A stretch of DNA of 64,000 nt from Pseudomonas pseudonitroreducens (GCF_021603645.1 NZ_BQHJ01000011.1:206801-270800), one strand, 5' to 3'. Positions 38,772-48,157 are shown, counted from the first letter of the stretch. The notes: generated by a model from the letters alone, not told the origin. Program-made: numbers and translations.

Positions 38772-39776
38772 ATGGACCTCGAACAGACCCGTCACTCCGT
38801 TTTAGCCAGCATCGCAGTCCTTGGGGTGAGTTTGCTCCCTTTGGCGGGTGCCCACGCTGAAGAGCCGATGCAAGGCATGGATGGCTCCCAGATGCAGGGC
38901 ATGGATCACTCCCAGATGCAGGGTATGGATCATTCCCAGATGCAGGGCATGGATCATTCCCAGATGCAGGGTATGGACCACTCCCAGATGCAGGGCATGG
39001 ATCATTCCCAGATGCAGGATGCGGACTACTCCGATATGCAAGGAATGCAACCGGCTGCACCAACGGAAAGCCGCACGCCAATTCCTGTATTGACCGATGC
39101 TGATCGTGCCGCTGTGTACAAGGGCAGCATGGACCACCATATGGGACAAGCACTCAATTCCCTATTCGTCATTGATAAGTTGGAGTGGCAGGACGCCGAT
39201 CAAGGTAGTGCCCTCAGTTGGGAGGCCAACGGCTGGGTCGGTGGCAATATTGATCGCCTGTGGTTGCGCTCCGAAGGGGAGCGACTCAATGGGGTTACCG
39301 AGAACGCTGAGCTGCAGGCCCTGTGGGGGCACTCCATCGGTCCGTGGTGGGACGTAGTTGGCGGCGTGCGGCAGGACTTCAAACCTGGCTCGCCACAAAC
39401 CTGGGCAGCCGTTGGCGTCCAGGGGATGGCCCTGTATGACTTCGAAACCCAGGCAACTGCCTTCCTGGGGGAAGGTGGCCAAAGCGCTCTGAGGCTCGAA
39501 GGAGATTACGACATCCTCTTGACCAATCGCTTGATCCTTCAGCCGACCGCCGAATTGAACCTCTACGGCCGGAATGACCCGCAACGTGGTAACGGGTCAG
39601 GTATCTCTAACTCAGAAATCGGGCTGCGGCTTCGTTACGAGGTCGTCCGGGAGTTCGCGCCCTACATAGGCGTTACTTGGAACCACCTCTACGGAAAAAC
39701 AGCGGACTACGCCCGCGAAGAGGGGGAGGACGCCAGCGAGGCACGCCTGGTCCTCGGTGTACGTATGTGGTTCTAA
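38772..39776 (+). CDS. copB: Copper-resistance outer-membrane protein CopB (PcoB)
   Basis: A 334-residue protein with a signal peptide ending near GAHAEEP. A Met/His-rich domain of tandem MDHSQMQG units occupies residues 36–83. A beta-barrel part follows ([19 protein letters not shown] and [17 protein letters not shown]) and ends in an aromatic residue (VLGVRMWF), as outer-membrane proteins do. It follows copA by 9 bases and is thought to bind or sequester copper at the outer membrane. Confidence 0.94.
   Translation: MDLEQTRHSVLASIAVLGVSLLPLAGAHAEEPMQGMDGSQMQGMDHSQMQGMDHSQMQGMDHSQMQGMDHSQMQGMDHSQMQDADYSDMQGMQPAAPTESRTPIPVLTDADRAAVYKGSMDHHMGQALNSLFVIDKLEWQDADQGSALSWEANGWVGGNIDRLWLRSEGERLNGVTENAELQALWGHSIGPWWDVVGGVRQDFKPGSPQTWAAVGVQGMALYDFETQATAFLGEGGQSALRLEGDYDILLTNRLILQPTAELNLYGRNDPQRGNGSGISNSEIGLRLRYEVVREFAPYIGVTWNHLYGKTADYAREEGEDASEARLVLGVRMWF
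38877..39020 (+). repeat. 24-bp tandem repeats in copB
   Basis: Six consecutive 24-bp units encode MDGSQMQG, four MDHSQMQG and MDHSQMQD. Adjacent units differ only at synonymous positions such as GGC/GGT and CAC/CAT. Such DNA is prone to slippage, so unit number may vary between strains and change copper-binding capacity. Confidence 0.9.
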
Positions 39777-39845
39777 CTGGCTATTTCACCCCTTCCGTGT
39801 TTCTTCCTAAATAAACATAGCGGTTTTAGCCGCGAGGAGTCTTGC

Positions 39846-40232
39846 ATGCAAAATCTCAAAACGTTCGCCGTCATGGCTGCGCTCGGGGCGGGAGTGCTGC
39901 TGAGTACGGCAGCCCAGGCACACCCCAAGCTGCTCTCCTCCTCGCCCGCTGAGGGAAGTGTCGTCGAGGCTCCGGGCAAGATCGAATTGCACTTCTCAGA
40001 AACGCTGCTGACTCAACTCTCTGGCGCCAAGCTTGTCATGACTGAAATGCCAGGCATGTCTCACTCCTCCCCCATGGGCGTGAAAGCAGCTGTCTCGGGC
40101 GGCACCGATCCGAAAGTGATGCTCATCACGCCGGCAGCTCCTCTCACCACCGGTACTTATAAGGTCCAATGGCGGGCCGTTTCTTCTGATACGCACCCGA
40201 TTACTGGCGCTGTTACCTTCAAGGTGAAGTAA
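39846..40232 (+). CDS. copC: Periplasmic copper-binding protein CopC
   Basis: A 128-residue protein whose signal peptide ends at TAAQA, so that the mature N-terminus is the copper-binding His of HPKLLSSSPAEGS. Met-rich MTEMPGMSHSSPMG and the C-terminal SSDTHPITGAVTFKV complete the CopC beta barrel. CopC carries Cu(I)/Cu(II) and works with CopD. GAGGAG precedes the ATG. Confidence 0.95.
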   Translation: MQNLKTFAVMAALGAGVLLSTAAQAHPKLLSSSPAEGSVVEAPGKIELHFSETLLTQLSGAKLVMTEMPGMSHSSPMGVKAAVSGGTDPKVMLITPAAPLTTGTYKVQWRAVSSDTHPITGAVTFKVK

Positions 40233-40235
40233 GTC

Positions 40236-41174
40236 ATGGGCGACCCCGTCACTATCGCTCTACGCTTCGCCCTGTATGTTGATCTGATTATGCTTTTCGG
40301 TTTGGCGTTGTTCGGCCTGTACAGCCTTAAGGGACAAGAGCGGGTCAGCGGGGCGGTATTCAACTTCGAGTCGATATTGGTGTGGGCCGCCTTGATCGGT
40401 ATCTTGCTATCTGTAGCTGCAATGCTTCAGATGGCTAAGGTGATGAGCGGTGTTTCCAGTTTCTTCGAAATACATCGCCATATTTTAGAGATGATCTTAG
40501 CGGGCACCGATGTCGGGTTGACTTGGATAGTCAGGGTCGCGGCCTTGGTATTGGCAGCGATCGCTGCCCTGTTCAACAGGCGCGCGCCAACATTGAGTCT
40601 GCTGGCAGTATCCGCACTAGGTGCTATCGCCCTTGCTAGCTTGGCCTGGACAGGGCACGGCGCTATGGATGAGGGTATCTTGCGCTATGTGCATTTTACC
40701 AGCGACATTGCCCACCTTCTCGGTGCAGGGGGATGGCTGGGCGCCTTGGTAGCCTTCGTATTGCTACTCCGCTCCAAGAAGCTTGAAGGTGAGCAACATC
40801 TCCGCTTGTTGTCGCGGACGCTCACAGGTTTCGAGAAGGCAGGAGCTCTGATCGTTATTAGCTTGACAGTTACTGGCATCGCTAATTATGTGCTAATAAT
40901 TGGTCCGGAAATTGGTGGATTGGTAAAGAGCACGTACGGTTTATTGCTGACAATCAAGGTCGCGCTCTTTGTTGCGATGTTAGTGCTTGCTGCAGCAAAC
41001 CGCTATCACCTCAGTCCTTTGCTAGATCGGTCGTTGCAGACTGGTAGTTATGCTCCTGCAATTAATGCGCTACAGCGCAGTATCATTCTTGAGTTCGCAG
41101 TGGCGATTGTCATTGTCAGTCTCGTAGCTTGGTTCGGAACACTGAGCCCTGAAATGGACATGGCTATCGAATGA
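40236..41174 (+). CDS. copD: Copper-resistance inner-membrane protein CopD
   Basis: A 312-residue protein with eight hydrophobic helices, starting MGDPVTIALRFALYVDLIM. Conserved histidines lie at SLAWTGHGAM and YVHFTSDIAHLLGAGGWLG, typical of CopD/PcoD. It is thought to pass copper from CopC across the inner membrane. It begins 3 bases after copC and ends the copABCD operon. Confidence 0.94.
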   Translation: MGDPVTIALRFALYVDLIMLFGLALFGLYSLKGQERVSGAVFNFESILVWAALIGILLSVAAMLQMAKVMSGVSSFFEIHRHILEMILAGTDVGLTWIVRVAALVLAAIAALFNRRAPTLSLLAVSALGAIALASLAWTGHGAMDEGILRYVHFTSDIAHLLGAGGWLGALVAFVLLLRSKKLEGEQHLRLLSRTLTGFEKAGALIVISLTVTGIANYVLIIGPEIGGLVKSTYGLLLTIKVALFVAMLVLAAANRYHLSPLLDRSLQTGSYAPAINALQRSIILEFAVAIVIVSLVAWFGTLSPEMDMAIE

Positions 41175-41249
41175 TATTGAATTTACTTTCTGCAAGCGTG
41201 ACTCAGCAATTCCGCGAGACTCGCACTGATCGTCTGAGTGGGTTGAAAA

Positions 41250-41264
41250 TTGCCAAAATGTAAT
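41250..41264 (+). promoter_or_regulatory. Candidate CopR box 3 (before ptrA-like gene)
   Basis: TTGCCAAAATGTAAT keeps the AAATGTAAT half of boxes 1 and 2 and has a changed left half. It ends 100 bases before the small secreted protein gene, suggesting that the gene is also copper-induced. Confidence 0.5.
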
Positions 41265-41363
41265 TTTGGCCTCAGCTTCCCAACAGTATGCCCTGGCTAC
41301 TATGTCCTTGAGCATAATGCTCAAGCCGTCAAATGACGGATGAATATTAGCAAGGACCAATAT

Positions 41364-41570
41364 ATGAACTCATTCAAAACTCTTGTGGCAATTGTTGTTT
41401 TTGCTGCTTCTTCTCTAGCCATGGCCGAGAGTGGTGGGGATCGCACGTTTGCCAAGATGGAAAAAATCCGCCAATCCTTCGTTGAAAACTCTCTAGTTAA
41501 TAAAGAGCAGAAGGCATCTTCTCCCGTAGCAGAGTCCGATTTAAAGGGAAATGAACACAGCAAGTGCTAG
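41364..41570 (+). CDS. PtrA-like small exported copper-induced protein
   Basis: A 68-residue protein with signal peptide MNSFKTLVAIVVFAASSLAMA and the mature start ESGGDRTFAKMEKIRQSF, which matches the N-terminal domain of PtrA. In P. aeruginosa, PtrA is strongly copper-induced, next to copRS, and was described as a repressor of type III secretion. The C-terminus ends in NEHSKC. The ATG at 41364 is chosen for the signal peptide. Confidence 0.75.
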   Translation: MNSFKTLVAIVVFAASSLAMAESGGDRTFAKMEKIRQSFVENSLVNKEQKASSPVAESDLKGNEHSKC

Positions 41571-41880
41571 GCACTTCGTTGTCTCGCTGCTTCCTCACGC
41601 CCGTCGAGCACTGATGGGCAAATGCGTCCATGTGCCGATGGGGTCGTGAGGATAAGCTCTACGGCGATGCAGCCAAAGAAAGTTGCCATACGTATGTAAC
41701 GGTGTCTAAACCGACAGGCATCCCGATGCTGCCGGGTGCCCCTTGATACGTACCATTTTGGTGGTCGATCCCGTGCTTAAAAAGTTTGGTAGGGTTTACC
41801 ACCGAGCTACGGGATCGGCGAAGCAGGGATAGTCAGAATAGGAGCCTGAAAGCGGGCCTAAATAAACGTCCCTTCGTGGA
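41571..41880. other. Non-coding stretch between ptrA-like gene and IS remnant
   Basis: Just over 300 bases with no open frame or motif that I can support. It includes a short AT-rich tract near 41750–41800. Confidence 0.5.
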
Positions 41881-42846
41881 CCAAGCTGTGTAAAAACACA
41901 GCGAGCACTGGATAGGCCGGACATGGATTGATTTTAACGATATCCAGCGGCCTCTTGGAGGCCTGGTGTGTCCATCATGGGCATTCAGTTGATTTGGCAA
42001 GTGCTGCTTCCACGATTCTGTGCGACGCGTTCGGAAGGCTGCCAATGGGGTTTCAGGCCTTCATTGCCGCTATCAGCGCACTATTGCCCAGCAGGTTCAG
42101 CACCCGTTTGAAGTTGTAGGCGAGCACATGCAGGCTCATTTCCGTGCTCACGCGGTTGAGCGTCTTGGTGAGGAAATGGGTGGCGTCCATCCAGGCCTTC
42201 AATGTGCCGAAAGGATGCTCCACTGTCTGGCGGCGGATGCGCATCATCTCCGGTAACTGATCCAGGCGGGACTGAATCGCGTCGATCACCGACTCGTGTT
42301 CCCAGCGACTCACTCGCCGCAGCGCACTCGGTGTGCACTGATCTTTCAACGCACAGCCTTGGCGATTCGAACTCTAGGAACGGTGCAGCTTCAGGCCTTT
42401 CTCAACTGCCGGCAGACAACACGAATGGCTTTGCCGTTGTCCTTGCGGAAGTTGGCGATGGTCTTGACGTCCGGCATCAGGCGTCCGGTCAGCCACATCA
42501 ACTCGACGTTGCTTTGTGCTTCACGCTCGAGGCGGCGACTCGACTGGATGCGGTTGAGGTAACCGTAGATGTAGATCTTCAGCAGGACGGCCGGGTGATA
42601 CGCAGGGCGGCCAGTTTTGGCGGGAATCACGTGGCCGAAGCCCATCCGCCCAAGATCGAGTTCATCGACGAACACATCGACTATTCGCACCGGATTGGGG
42701 GCCGCGACGTAATCATCCAGGCTCTCGGGCAGCAGTGTGCATTGACCTCGATGCTCGCCGTGGATGAAACGCTTCTTGGACTGCCCCGCTATGACTGCCG
42801 ACGGCAGGACAGCAAGAGCACCAGCCACGTTTTTTACACGGCCTGG
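41881..42846 (-). mobile_element. IS1182-family insertion sequence remnant
   Basis: Terminal inverted repeats are visible: CCAAGCTGTGTAAAAA at 41881–41896 matches, in reverse complement with two mismatches, the sequence ending near 42846 (CCAGGCCGTGTAAAAA). Between them lie the N-terminal and C-terminal parts of one transposase with the middle missing. The element is too short for an intact IS1182 member (usually 1.6–1.9 kb) and cannot move by itself. Confidence 0.75.
42053..42783 (-). pseudogene. IS1182-family transposase, internal deletion
   Basis: The first part (KRFIHGEHRGQCTLLPESL through TGRPAYHPAVLLKIYIYGYL and FRKDNGKAIRVVCRQL, 42783 to about 42395) is the N-terminal domain. The second part, at 42349–42053 (MRIRRQTVEHPFGTLKAWMD to LAYNFKRVLNLLG), is the C-terminal end. 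The catalytic middle is gone and the usual ATG before KRFI is AAG. Confidence 0.85.
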
Positions 42847-43102
42847 GCCAGAAGCGGACGGCGAAAGTTTAGCCCGCAAGCTTTTTCGTAGCGGTGTTTC
42901 ATCCGCGAGGACGGAACTGTGATTCTTCAACCGAGATTTCTCTTGAGCGCCGCCGGATTCTGAAATGGACGCATGAAAGCGACCTACCATCCGAGTAGGT
43001 GCCTGCAACTGCCGATGCGACACAATGCGCCAGAGCGACTCAAGCGACTACGTATTGCCTCGGAAACGGGTTTGAAAGAGATGCATGGGGCGTCTGCGGG
43101 TC

Positions 43103-44548
43103 CTAGATCTTGATGGTGCCGGTCACCAAGCCATAGATCCCGCCGAGAGCGGCAGCAATCGTCACTACGAATATCATCAACTCGACACCGGAGAACAGCC
43201 GAGCGTTCTGCTCCTTCCTGGCCCAGAAATAAAGCACCGTACCGGCCAGGCAGAGCACTGCCATCAGCAGAACATATTCGAGCCCGGCAGCCACGAACAT
43301 GAACAGGGTGTAGATAACGGCGAGCGCACCGATCACCAGGTCGCGGCCTCGCTCGCCGGAAGCGTGCTCGTAGCCTTCGCCGCCGCGCGCCACCTGTACG
43401 CCGTAGATGGCAACCAGCAGGTACGGCAGCAGTGCAGTGACACTGGTCATGTCCAGCATGAGGTTGAAGGCATCGCGCGACCAGAATGTCGAAATGACGA
43501 AGCAGGAAACCACCCCGTTGGTGAGCCAGAGGGCGTTGGCCGGAACCGCGTTGGCGTTCTGCGTCCCGAAGACCCTGGGCATGTCTTTTGAACCTGCGGC
43601 GGCGAACAGCACTTCAGCACAGATAAGCGACCAGGCGAGGTAGGCGCCGAGGACCGAAACCAGGACGCTGATCGAGATGAACACCGCCCCCCAGTGGCCG
43701 ACGACCAGCTCCAGGGCCCCCGCCAACGAAGGGTTGGAGACCCCTGCGATGACCGCCCGTGGCGCTACGGCGTATGGCAGGAGGGTTACCGCCACCATCA
43801 GGCCGGTAACGGCGACGAACCCCAGGATGGTGGCGCGACCAACGTCCGAGCGAGTCCGCGCATAGCGCGAGTAGACGCTGGCCCCTTCGATGCCGATGAA
43901 CACAAAGACGGTGATCAGCATCGTGTCCCGCACTTGCTGCAGGAGGGGCTTCTCCGGCATGCCGGTGCCACCGAAGAAGTTCTCGGCGAATTGATCGTAG
44001 TGAAAGAAGAAGATGAACGAAAGGATGGCCACTAAGATGGGCACGATCTTCGCGATGGTCACCACGGTGTTGATGTAGGCGGCCTGCTCGACCCCACGCA
44101 GGATGAGGAAGTGAAACAGCCAGATGCCGACCAGCGAGACGGCGATGGCCGGGGCGCTGCTGCCATCGCCGAAGACTTCGGGAAAAAAGCGCCCGAGCGT
44201 CGAGCCGATCAGCACCCAGTAGAAGACATTGCCCAGGCAACTGCCCAGCCAGTAGCCGAATGCCGACAGAAAGCCTACGTAGTCGCCGAACCCGGCCTTG
44301 GCGTAGGCGAAGACGCCGGAGTCGATGTCCGGGCGCTTCGCGGCCAGGGTCTGGAACACCCGAGCCAGCATGTACATTCCGGTGCCGGCGATCGCCCAGG
44401 CGATGATGGCGCCGAAAGGACCGGTCGCGGTGGCGAAGCGTCCCGGCAGGTTGAAGATGCCAGCACCGACCATGGAGCCGACAACCATCGCGAAAAGCGC
44501 AAGCAGAGAGAGCTTGGTGGCGGGGCGTTCACTCACGTTGATCTCCAA
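43103..44548 (-). CDS. arcD: ArcD-like basic amino acid antiporter (APC family)
   Basis: A 481-residue membrane protein with about 12 helices. It has the APC-type helix 1 motif LFAMVVGSMVGAGIFNLPGR and conserved segments DSGVFAYAKAGFGDYVGFLSA and VFVFIGIEGASVYSRYA, as in arginine/ornithine antiporters of the ArcD group. The substrate is inferred. No arc catabolic genes are beside it, so it is an orphan copy. It lies between the IS remnant and the resumed transfer operon and may be passenger DNA of the metal cargo. Confidence 0.85.
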   Translation of the reverse strand: MEINVSERPATKLSLLALFAMVVGSMVGAGIFNLPGRFATATGPFGAIIAWAIAGTGMYMLARVFQTLAAKRPDIDSGVFAYAKAGFGDYVGFLSAFGYWLGSCLGNVFYWVLIGSTLGRFFPEVFGDGSSAPAIAVSLVGIWLFHFLILRGVEQAAYINTVVTIAKIVPILVAILSFIFFFHYDQFAENFFGGTGMPEKPLLQQVRDTMLITVFVFIGIEGASVYSRYARTRSDVGRATILGFVAVTGLMVAVTLLPYAVAPRAVIAGVSNPSLAGALELVVGHWGAVFISISVLVSVLGAYLAWSLICAEVLFAAAGSKDMPRVFGTQNANAVPANALWLTNGVVSCFVISTFWSRDAFNLMLDMTSVTALLPYLLVAIYGVQVARGGEGYEHASGERGRDLVIGALAVIYTLFMFVAAGLEYVLLMAVLCLAGTVLYFWARKEQNARLFSGVELMIFVVTIAAALGGIYGLVTGTIKI

Positions 44549-44929
44549 TGTCCTTGGCTACCAGAGTAAAGGCTTACGGAAGCTGAGCGACGCAGGTCGC
44601 TAGGCCGGCGCAGAGTATAGTCACAGACTTAACACGCAGCGGGCATGAGGCAGATGCTGCCAAGCCCTCTCCGTTTAAACTGGGCTAGGCGTGTTGCTTT
44701 CACGGATTGAACCCACAGGCTTGCTCTGCCGGTCGCCTCTTCGCGAGGCTGTCAACACGAATGCGGTTGGCTGATCAAATCGGATGCAATCGCTGGTCAT
44801 GTGAGGTGCTATTTCGCAGCCTGCTAGCGTGGTCGTTTGCCAGTGCCGGCGAATGCCAATCTATTGTGCTTGTTGGCTCGCGATCCAATGATGGGCTGTT
44901 GATCTGGTGTCCACTGCATATTGTGCTCC
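44549..44929. other. Non-coding right junction of the cargo block
   Basis: About 380 bases with no gene that I can support; the plus-strand frame at 44707 has neither a ribosome site nor protein-like composition. The promoter of the arcD-like gene should be in the first part. The cargo/ICE junction must lie here. Confidence 0.5.
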
Positions 44930-45676
44930 TTAGAGGTACTTCTTGAAGCTGGCAGCTGTGATGCTGACCGAAACACCCAGCAGCGATGCACAGGGCAGCA
45001 GGACCAGGAGAGGGCTGATGCTAATCGGTATGGCGAGATACAGCGTCCAGGGCAGGATCGCCAAGGGAAGCATCGTGCTTCTGGCCTTGTGGTACAGGTA
45101 GCTGGACTCCCGGCCGGCGCCGAACTTACGCAGGTCGCGCCGGACCAGTCCGTCGACTAGACCGGTGAAGGCCGCCATGGCGAAGAGCGGGATCGTCAGC
45201 ACCAGGACCACTGTCCTGACGCAGAAGGTCAGAATTGTGAAGAGTGCGGCCAGGGCATAGGTCTGCACGGTGGACACTCCCTGGGCGGCGAGGTAGCGGA
45301 CGTCGAATTCCGATCTGGGGCCTGCCTGCGCCACCGAGGACATCCCTTGCATCCAGTCAAAGAGGCCGGTTTTCACGATCAGCCACTCGTAGATCAGGCC
45401 CACGATCCATTTCGCCGTGTGGCCGGGTTCCTGGACCAGAACGCTGTGCAGAAGTCCCTGGGACAGCCATCCCAGCTCGTAATTGAGCATTTCCTGGGCA
45501 TGCTGCCAGCCAGCCTCTGGCCAGAAGAAGTAGAGGCAGAGCCACTCCACTACCACCGCTGCCAGCAACGAGCCGAAGAGCACGCCGGCGAGCTGGAAGG
45601 GGAGGCCAATGATCGTACGCAGGAGGGACTCTGGGCGCTCCTGCTGGGTCTGGGCTCGTTCAGCGATTTCAGCCAT
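44930..45676 (-). CDS. Conjugative element membrane protein, TIGR03747
   Basis: A 248-residue inner-membrane protein with helices near residues 25–50, 145–175 and 215–240 and the family segments WLSQGLLHSVLVQEPGH and RDLRKFGAGRESSYLYHKAR. TIGR03747 (PFL_4697) proteins lie directly after TraD, as here, 10 bases downstream. Its presence shows that the transfer operon resumes after the cargo. Confidence 0.88.
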   Translation of the reverse strand: MAEIAERAQTQQERPESLLRTIIGLPFQLAGVLFGSLLAAVVVEWLCLYFFWPEAGWQHAQEMLNYELGWLSQGLLHSVLVQEPGHTAKWIVGLIYEWLIVKTGLFDWMQGMSSVAQAGPRSEFDVRYLAAQGVSTVQTYALAALFTILTFCVRTVVLVLTIPLFAMAAFTGLVDGLVRRDLRKFGAGRESSYLYHKARSTMLPLAILPWTLYLAIPISISPLLVLLPCASLLGVSVSITAASFKKYL

Positions 45677-45686
45677 GGTTCATCTC

Positions 45687-47912
45687 TCAAGCCGCCTCGT
45701 CGCTGCCGCCCAGGTGACGGAAATCGTCGACCAGGTCGGCAGGGAGCCCATCGTTGATGTTCTGGTAGCCGGGGGCCTCCCACCATTCCCCGGAGTTGGA
45801 TGTCGCTCCTTTGCGCATGCCTGCTGCCATTTCCTGCAGGTTCTTCGGTAAGACCTCGTCGGGATCGTTGGCAGGTAGTGGCATGCGGATCTTCCACAGG
45901 TTTCCGCCTTCGATGAGCGCAAAGCACTGTCCCTTTGGCAGGCCTACCACGTGTGCCGGCTCAATCATTGGCACGCTGGTCATCTGCACCTGGTCGTGGG
46001 TATTCGAGGTGAACGCCGTCTTGCCGTTGACCGAGTCGTTCGCACTGCTCGCCGGCGTGCTGTTGTAGATCTGCACCTTGGGCAACTGATTGGTCAGCAG
46101 CTCGGCCGTAGCTGTCTCACGAACCCGTAGCATGAACAGGTTGTTGAAGTTACCCACGACCTGGCCAGCTTTTGCCCGGGAGCCGATCTTGGCCTCGATG
46201 TCGCTCAGGGTCTGCGTATACGCGGTCACCTGGATGCCGGCTCCGCCTGCCTTGTTGACCATGGGGATGAACTCGTCGCCGATCAGCTCGTTGAACTCGT
46301 CGGCGTGAAGGTTGATACGCACCTTGCCTGCGGCCTGGCCGCCGGGAAGGCCATCGTCGAGACCATGTTTGTAGATGTGGCCGGCAACCGAGACCAGGTC
46401 GCTGAACATCGAGTTGCCGACGGCCGAGGACACCTCGGTATCCGACAGGGCGTCGAGCCCGATGTAGACGACAGCGCGCTTCCGGATGACCTGCATCCAG
46501 TCGAAGATTGGCCGCGAGTCGTTGAGGTCCAGGTAGTCGGGTGAGAGCAGCTCTGCGATCCGGCCGGTCGTGAGTTTCTCCAGGAGCGGCAAGAGCGACG
46601 CGACGATCTTGTCGAAGTAGGTTTTGTCGTAGCGCACTGCGCTGCGCAAGCCATCCATGACGGAGTCCGAGATGCGCTTCTGCGTAAGGTAGGCATCGAT
46701 GGCCACCACCCGCAGCGGCCGGTCTTTCATTGCGAAGCTGAGAGTCTTCCGGTCGATCTTGCCCTCGATGGCCACGATGGCTTCCCAGGCCTTGAGATCG
46801 TGATCGGCGAAGTATTTCTGCGCGTACTCCACAAACAGTTCGTCGATGTTGATGACGTGCCGGCGGATCTGCTCGTAGTCCGGACGCCTGCCCAGGGCGA
46901 CCAAGGACTGGGCGATGATGTTGACGAATCGCCAGGCAAATTCTCGGAATGCCGCGCTGTTCCCCTCGCCAGACAGTTGCCCGGCGATGCGAGTCGCCAC
47001 TTCGCTAATGCGGCCAAACCGCCCGACAGCATTGTAGCGGGCGGAGATGTCGGGCCAGCCCAGATGGAAGACGTAGAACTCATCCAGTCTTCCCGCACGG
47101 GCGCACTCGACGTACATGCGCTTGAGTAGATCGGCATCGCCCTTCGGATCGAAGACGATTACGACCTCGTGATCGGGCTGCTCGCTTTCGCGCCGACGTC
47201 GGTGGCCATGGTGAACGGTCTGGGTACGCCGCCCCATCTGGACGCGCCGGCGCCGGCGATGGGTTCGACGGATATCTTGGGTGATGAACAACTCGGCGAG
47301 TCGGGTCTTGCCCACCCGAGTTGTGCCCAGAACAAGCGTGTGGCCCGGCCGCTCCCCCAGCGCCAAGCTGACGTCGTGCTCCTCTGGCTCGATACCATGT
47401 AGCCGTGGCAGGCCTCCAACGGGTGGTAGAGGCCGCGCTGGGTTCCAGGATGAGTCCCACGATGTGGCCTTGGCCAGAACGCTCAGCGGGAATGGTGCGA
47501 ACTCCAGTCGCTCCTCGAGGCGCCGCGCGCGCTGGTACAAGGGCGATGGCTCTACATAGGGGGCGAACTGAGGGAGGTAGGTATCAGCCAGGCGTTGCGT
47601 ATGCTTTTGAGTCCAACGGAATCCCTTGCCGATAAACAAACGCTCGTTGCTGATGGGCATCTCGGCGCTGGTCATCGTGTAGTGCGGTAGTCGACGGATG
47701 TTCTTCTGGTAGCGAAGAACTCGAAGCGCTTGCATCAGCCGGATCGTTCCCAGGTAGGCGAACATCAGCGCAGCGATCAAGCCGAAGAGCGGCGTAAGGG
47801 CTAGTGCCCAGGGCGCTAGGACACAGAGCGCCGCGGCCATGTAGCTGATGGTGGTGGTGTATAGCTCCACAGGAGGGCGCAGTAGCGCATCCAGCGTATA
47901 CGTGGCGGCCAT
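45687..47912 (-). CDS. traD: Type IV coupling protein TraD
   Basis: A 741-residue ATPase that links the relaxase–DNA complex to the secretion channel. Two N-terminal membrane helices are followed by a P-loop in HTLVLGTTRVGKTRLAE, a Walker B-like VIVFDPKGDADLLKRMY, and LHADEFNELIGDEFIPMV with GGAGIQVTAYTQTLSD. These match TraD of G-type ICEs (TIGR03743). A basic insert (RRTHRRRRRVQMGRRTQ) after Walker A may contact DNA. The ATG at 47912 has GGGGAGC before it; the open frame further upstream overlaps two other genes and is not used. Confidence 0.93.
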   Translation of the reverse strand: MAATYTLDALLRPPVELYTTTISYMAAALCVLAPWALALTPLFGLIAALMFAYLGTIRLMQALRVLRYQKNIRRLPHYTMTSAEMPISNERLFIGKGFRWTQKHTQRLADTYLPQFAPYVEPSPLYQRARRLEERLEFAPFPLSVLAKATSWDSSWNPARPLPPVGGLPRLHGIEPEEHDVSLALGERPGHTLVLGTTRVGKTRLAELFITQDIRRTHRRRRRVQMGRRTQTVHHGHRRRRESEQPDHEVVIVFDPKGDADLLKRMYVECARAGRLDEFYVFHLGWPDISARYNAVGRFGRISEVATRIAGQLSGEGNSAAFREFAWRFVNIIAQSLVALGRRPDYEQIRRHVINIDELFVEYAQKYFADHDLKAWEAIVAIEGKIDRKTLSFAMKDRPLRVVAIDAYLTQKRISDSVMDGLRSAVRYDKTYFDKIVASLLPLLEKLTTGRIAELLSPDYLDLNDSRPIFDWMQVIRKRAVVYIGLDALSDTEVSSAVGNSMFSDLVSVAGHIYKHGLDDGLPGGQAAGKVRINLHADEFNELIGDEFIPMVNKAGGAGIQVTAYTQTLSDIEAKIGSRAKAGQVVGNFNNLFMLRVRETATAELLTNQLPKVQIYNSTPASSANDSVNGKTAFTSNTHDQVQMTSVPMIEPAHVVGLPKGQCFALIEGGNLWKIRMPLPANDPDEVLPKNLQEMAAGMRKGATSNSGEWWEAPGYQNINDGLPADLVDDFRHLGGSDEAA

Positions 47913-47917
47913 GGCAA

Positions 47918-48148
47918 TTAGCTCCCCGGAGACGTGATGCTTTGTTGAGGATCCTGCTGGTTTCCTGTTGCGAGCCGTTCGCGCAGACGCTGGAGCATGG
48001 CTAGGAGGTCGTCCTCGGTTCTCCAGGCAACGCGGCCGCCGAAAAGGGTGATGACGTGTTGCATCTGGTCGAGCATGAGGTCCTGGCGCCGCACGTCCTT
48101 CGGCAATTCGATCATCAGGGTCATGCGTGGAGAGTTGAGCGACGACAA
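47918..48148 (-). CDS. Small hypothetical protein before traD
   Basis: A 76-residue soluble protein (MTLMIELPKDVRRQDLMLDQ, then RTEDDLLAMLQRLRERLA). A TTG at 48148 has GGAGG five bases upstream; an ATG at 48124 is an alternative start. It is squeezed between TIGR03765 and traD with gaps of 5–9 bases, so it is expressed with them. The family is unknown. Confidence 0.68.
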   Translation of the reverse strand: MSSLNSPRMTLMIELPKDVRRQDLMLDQMQHVITLFGGRVAWRTEDDLLAMLQRLRERLATGNQQDPQQSITSPGS

Positions 48149-48157
48149 GAGCGCCTC

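Noticed and set aside
38877-39020. Regular 24-bp repeats considered as a CRISPR-like array
   Set aside because: The repeats are contiguous without spacers and encode MDHSQMQG in the copB frame.
44707-44946. Plus-strand frame of 79 codons before TIGR03747
   Set aside because: No ribosome site and no protein-like pattern; treated as the non-coding cargo junction.
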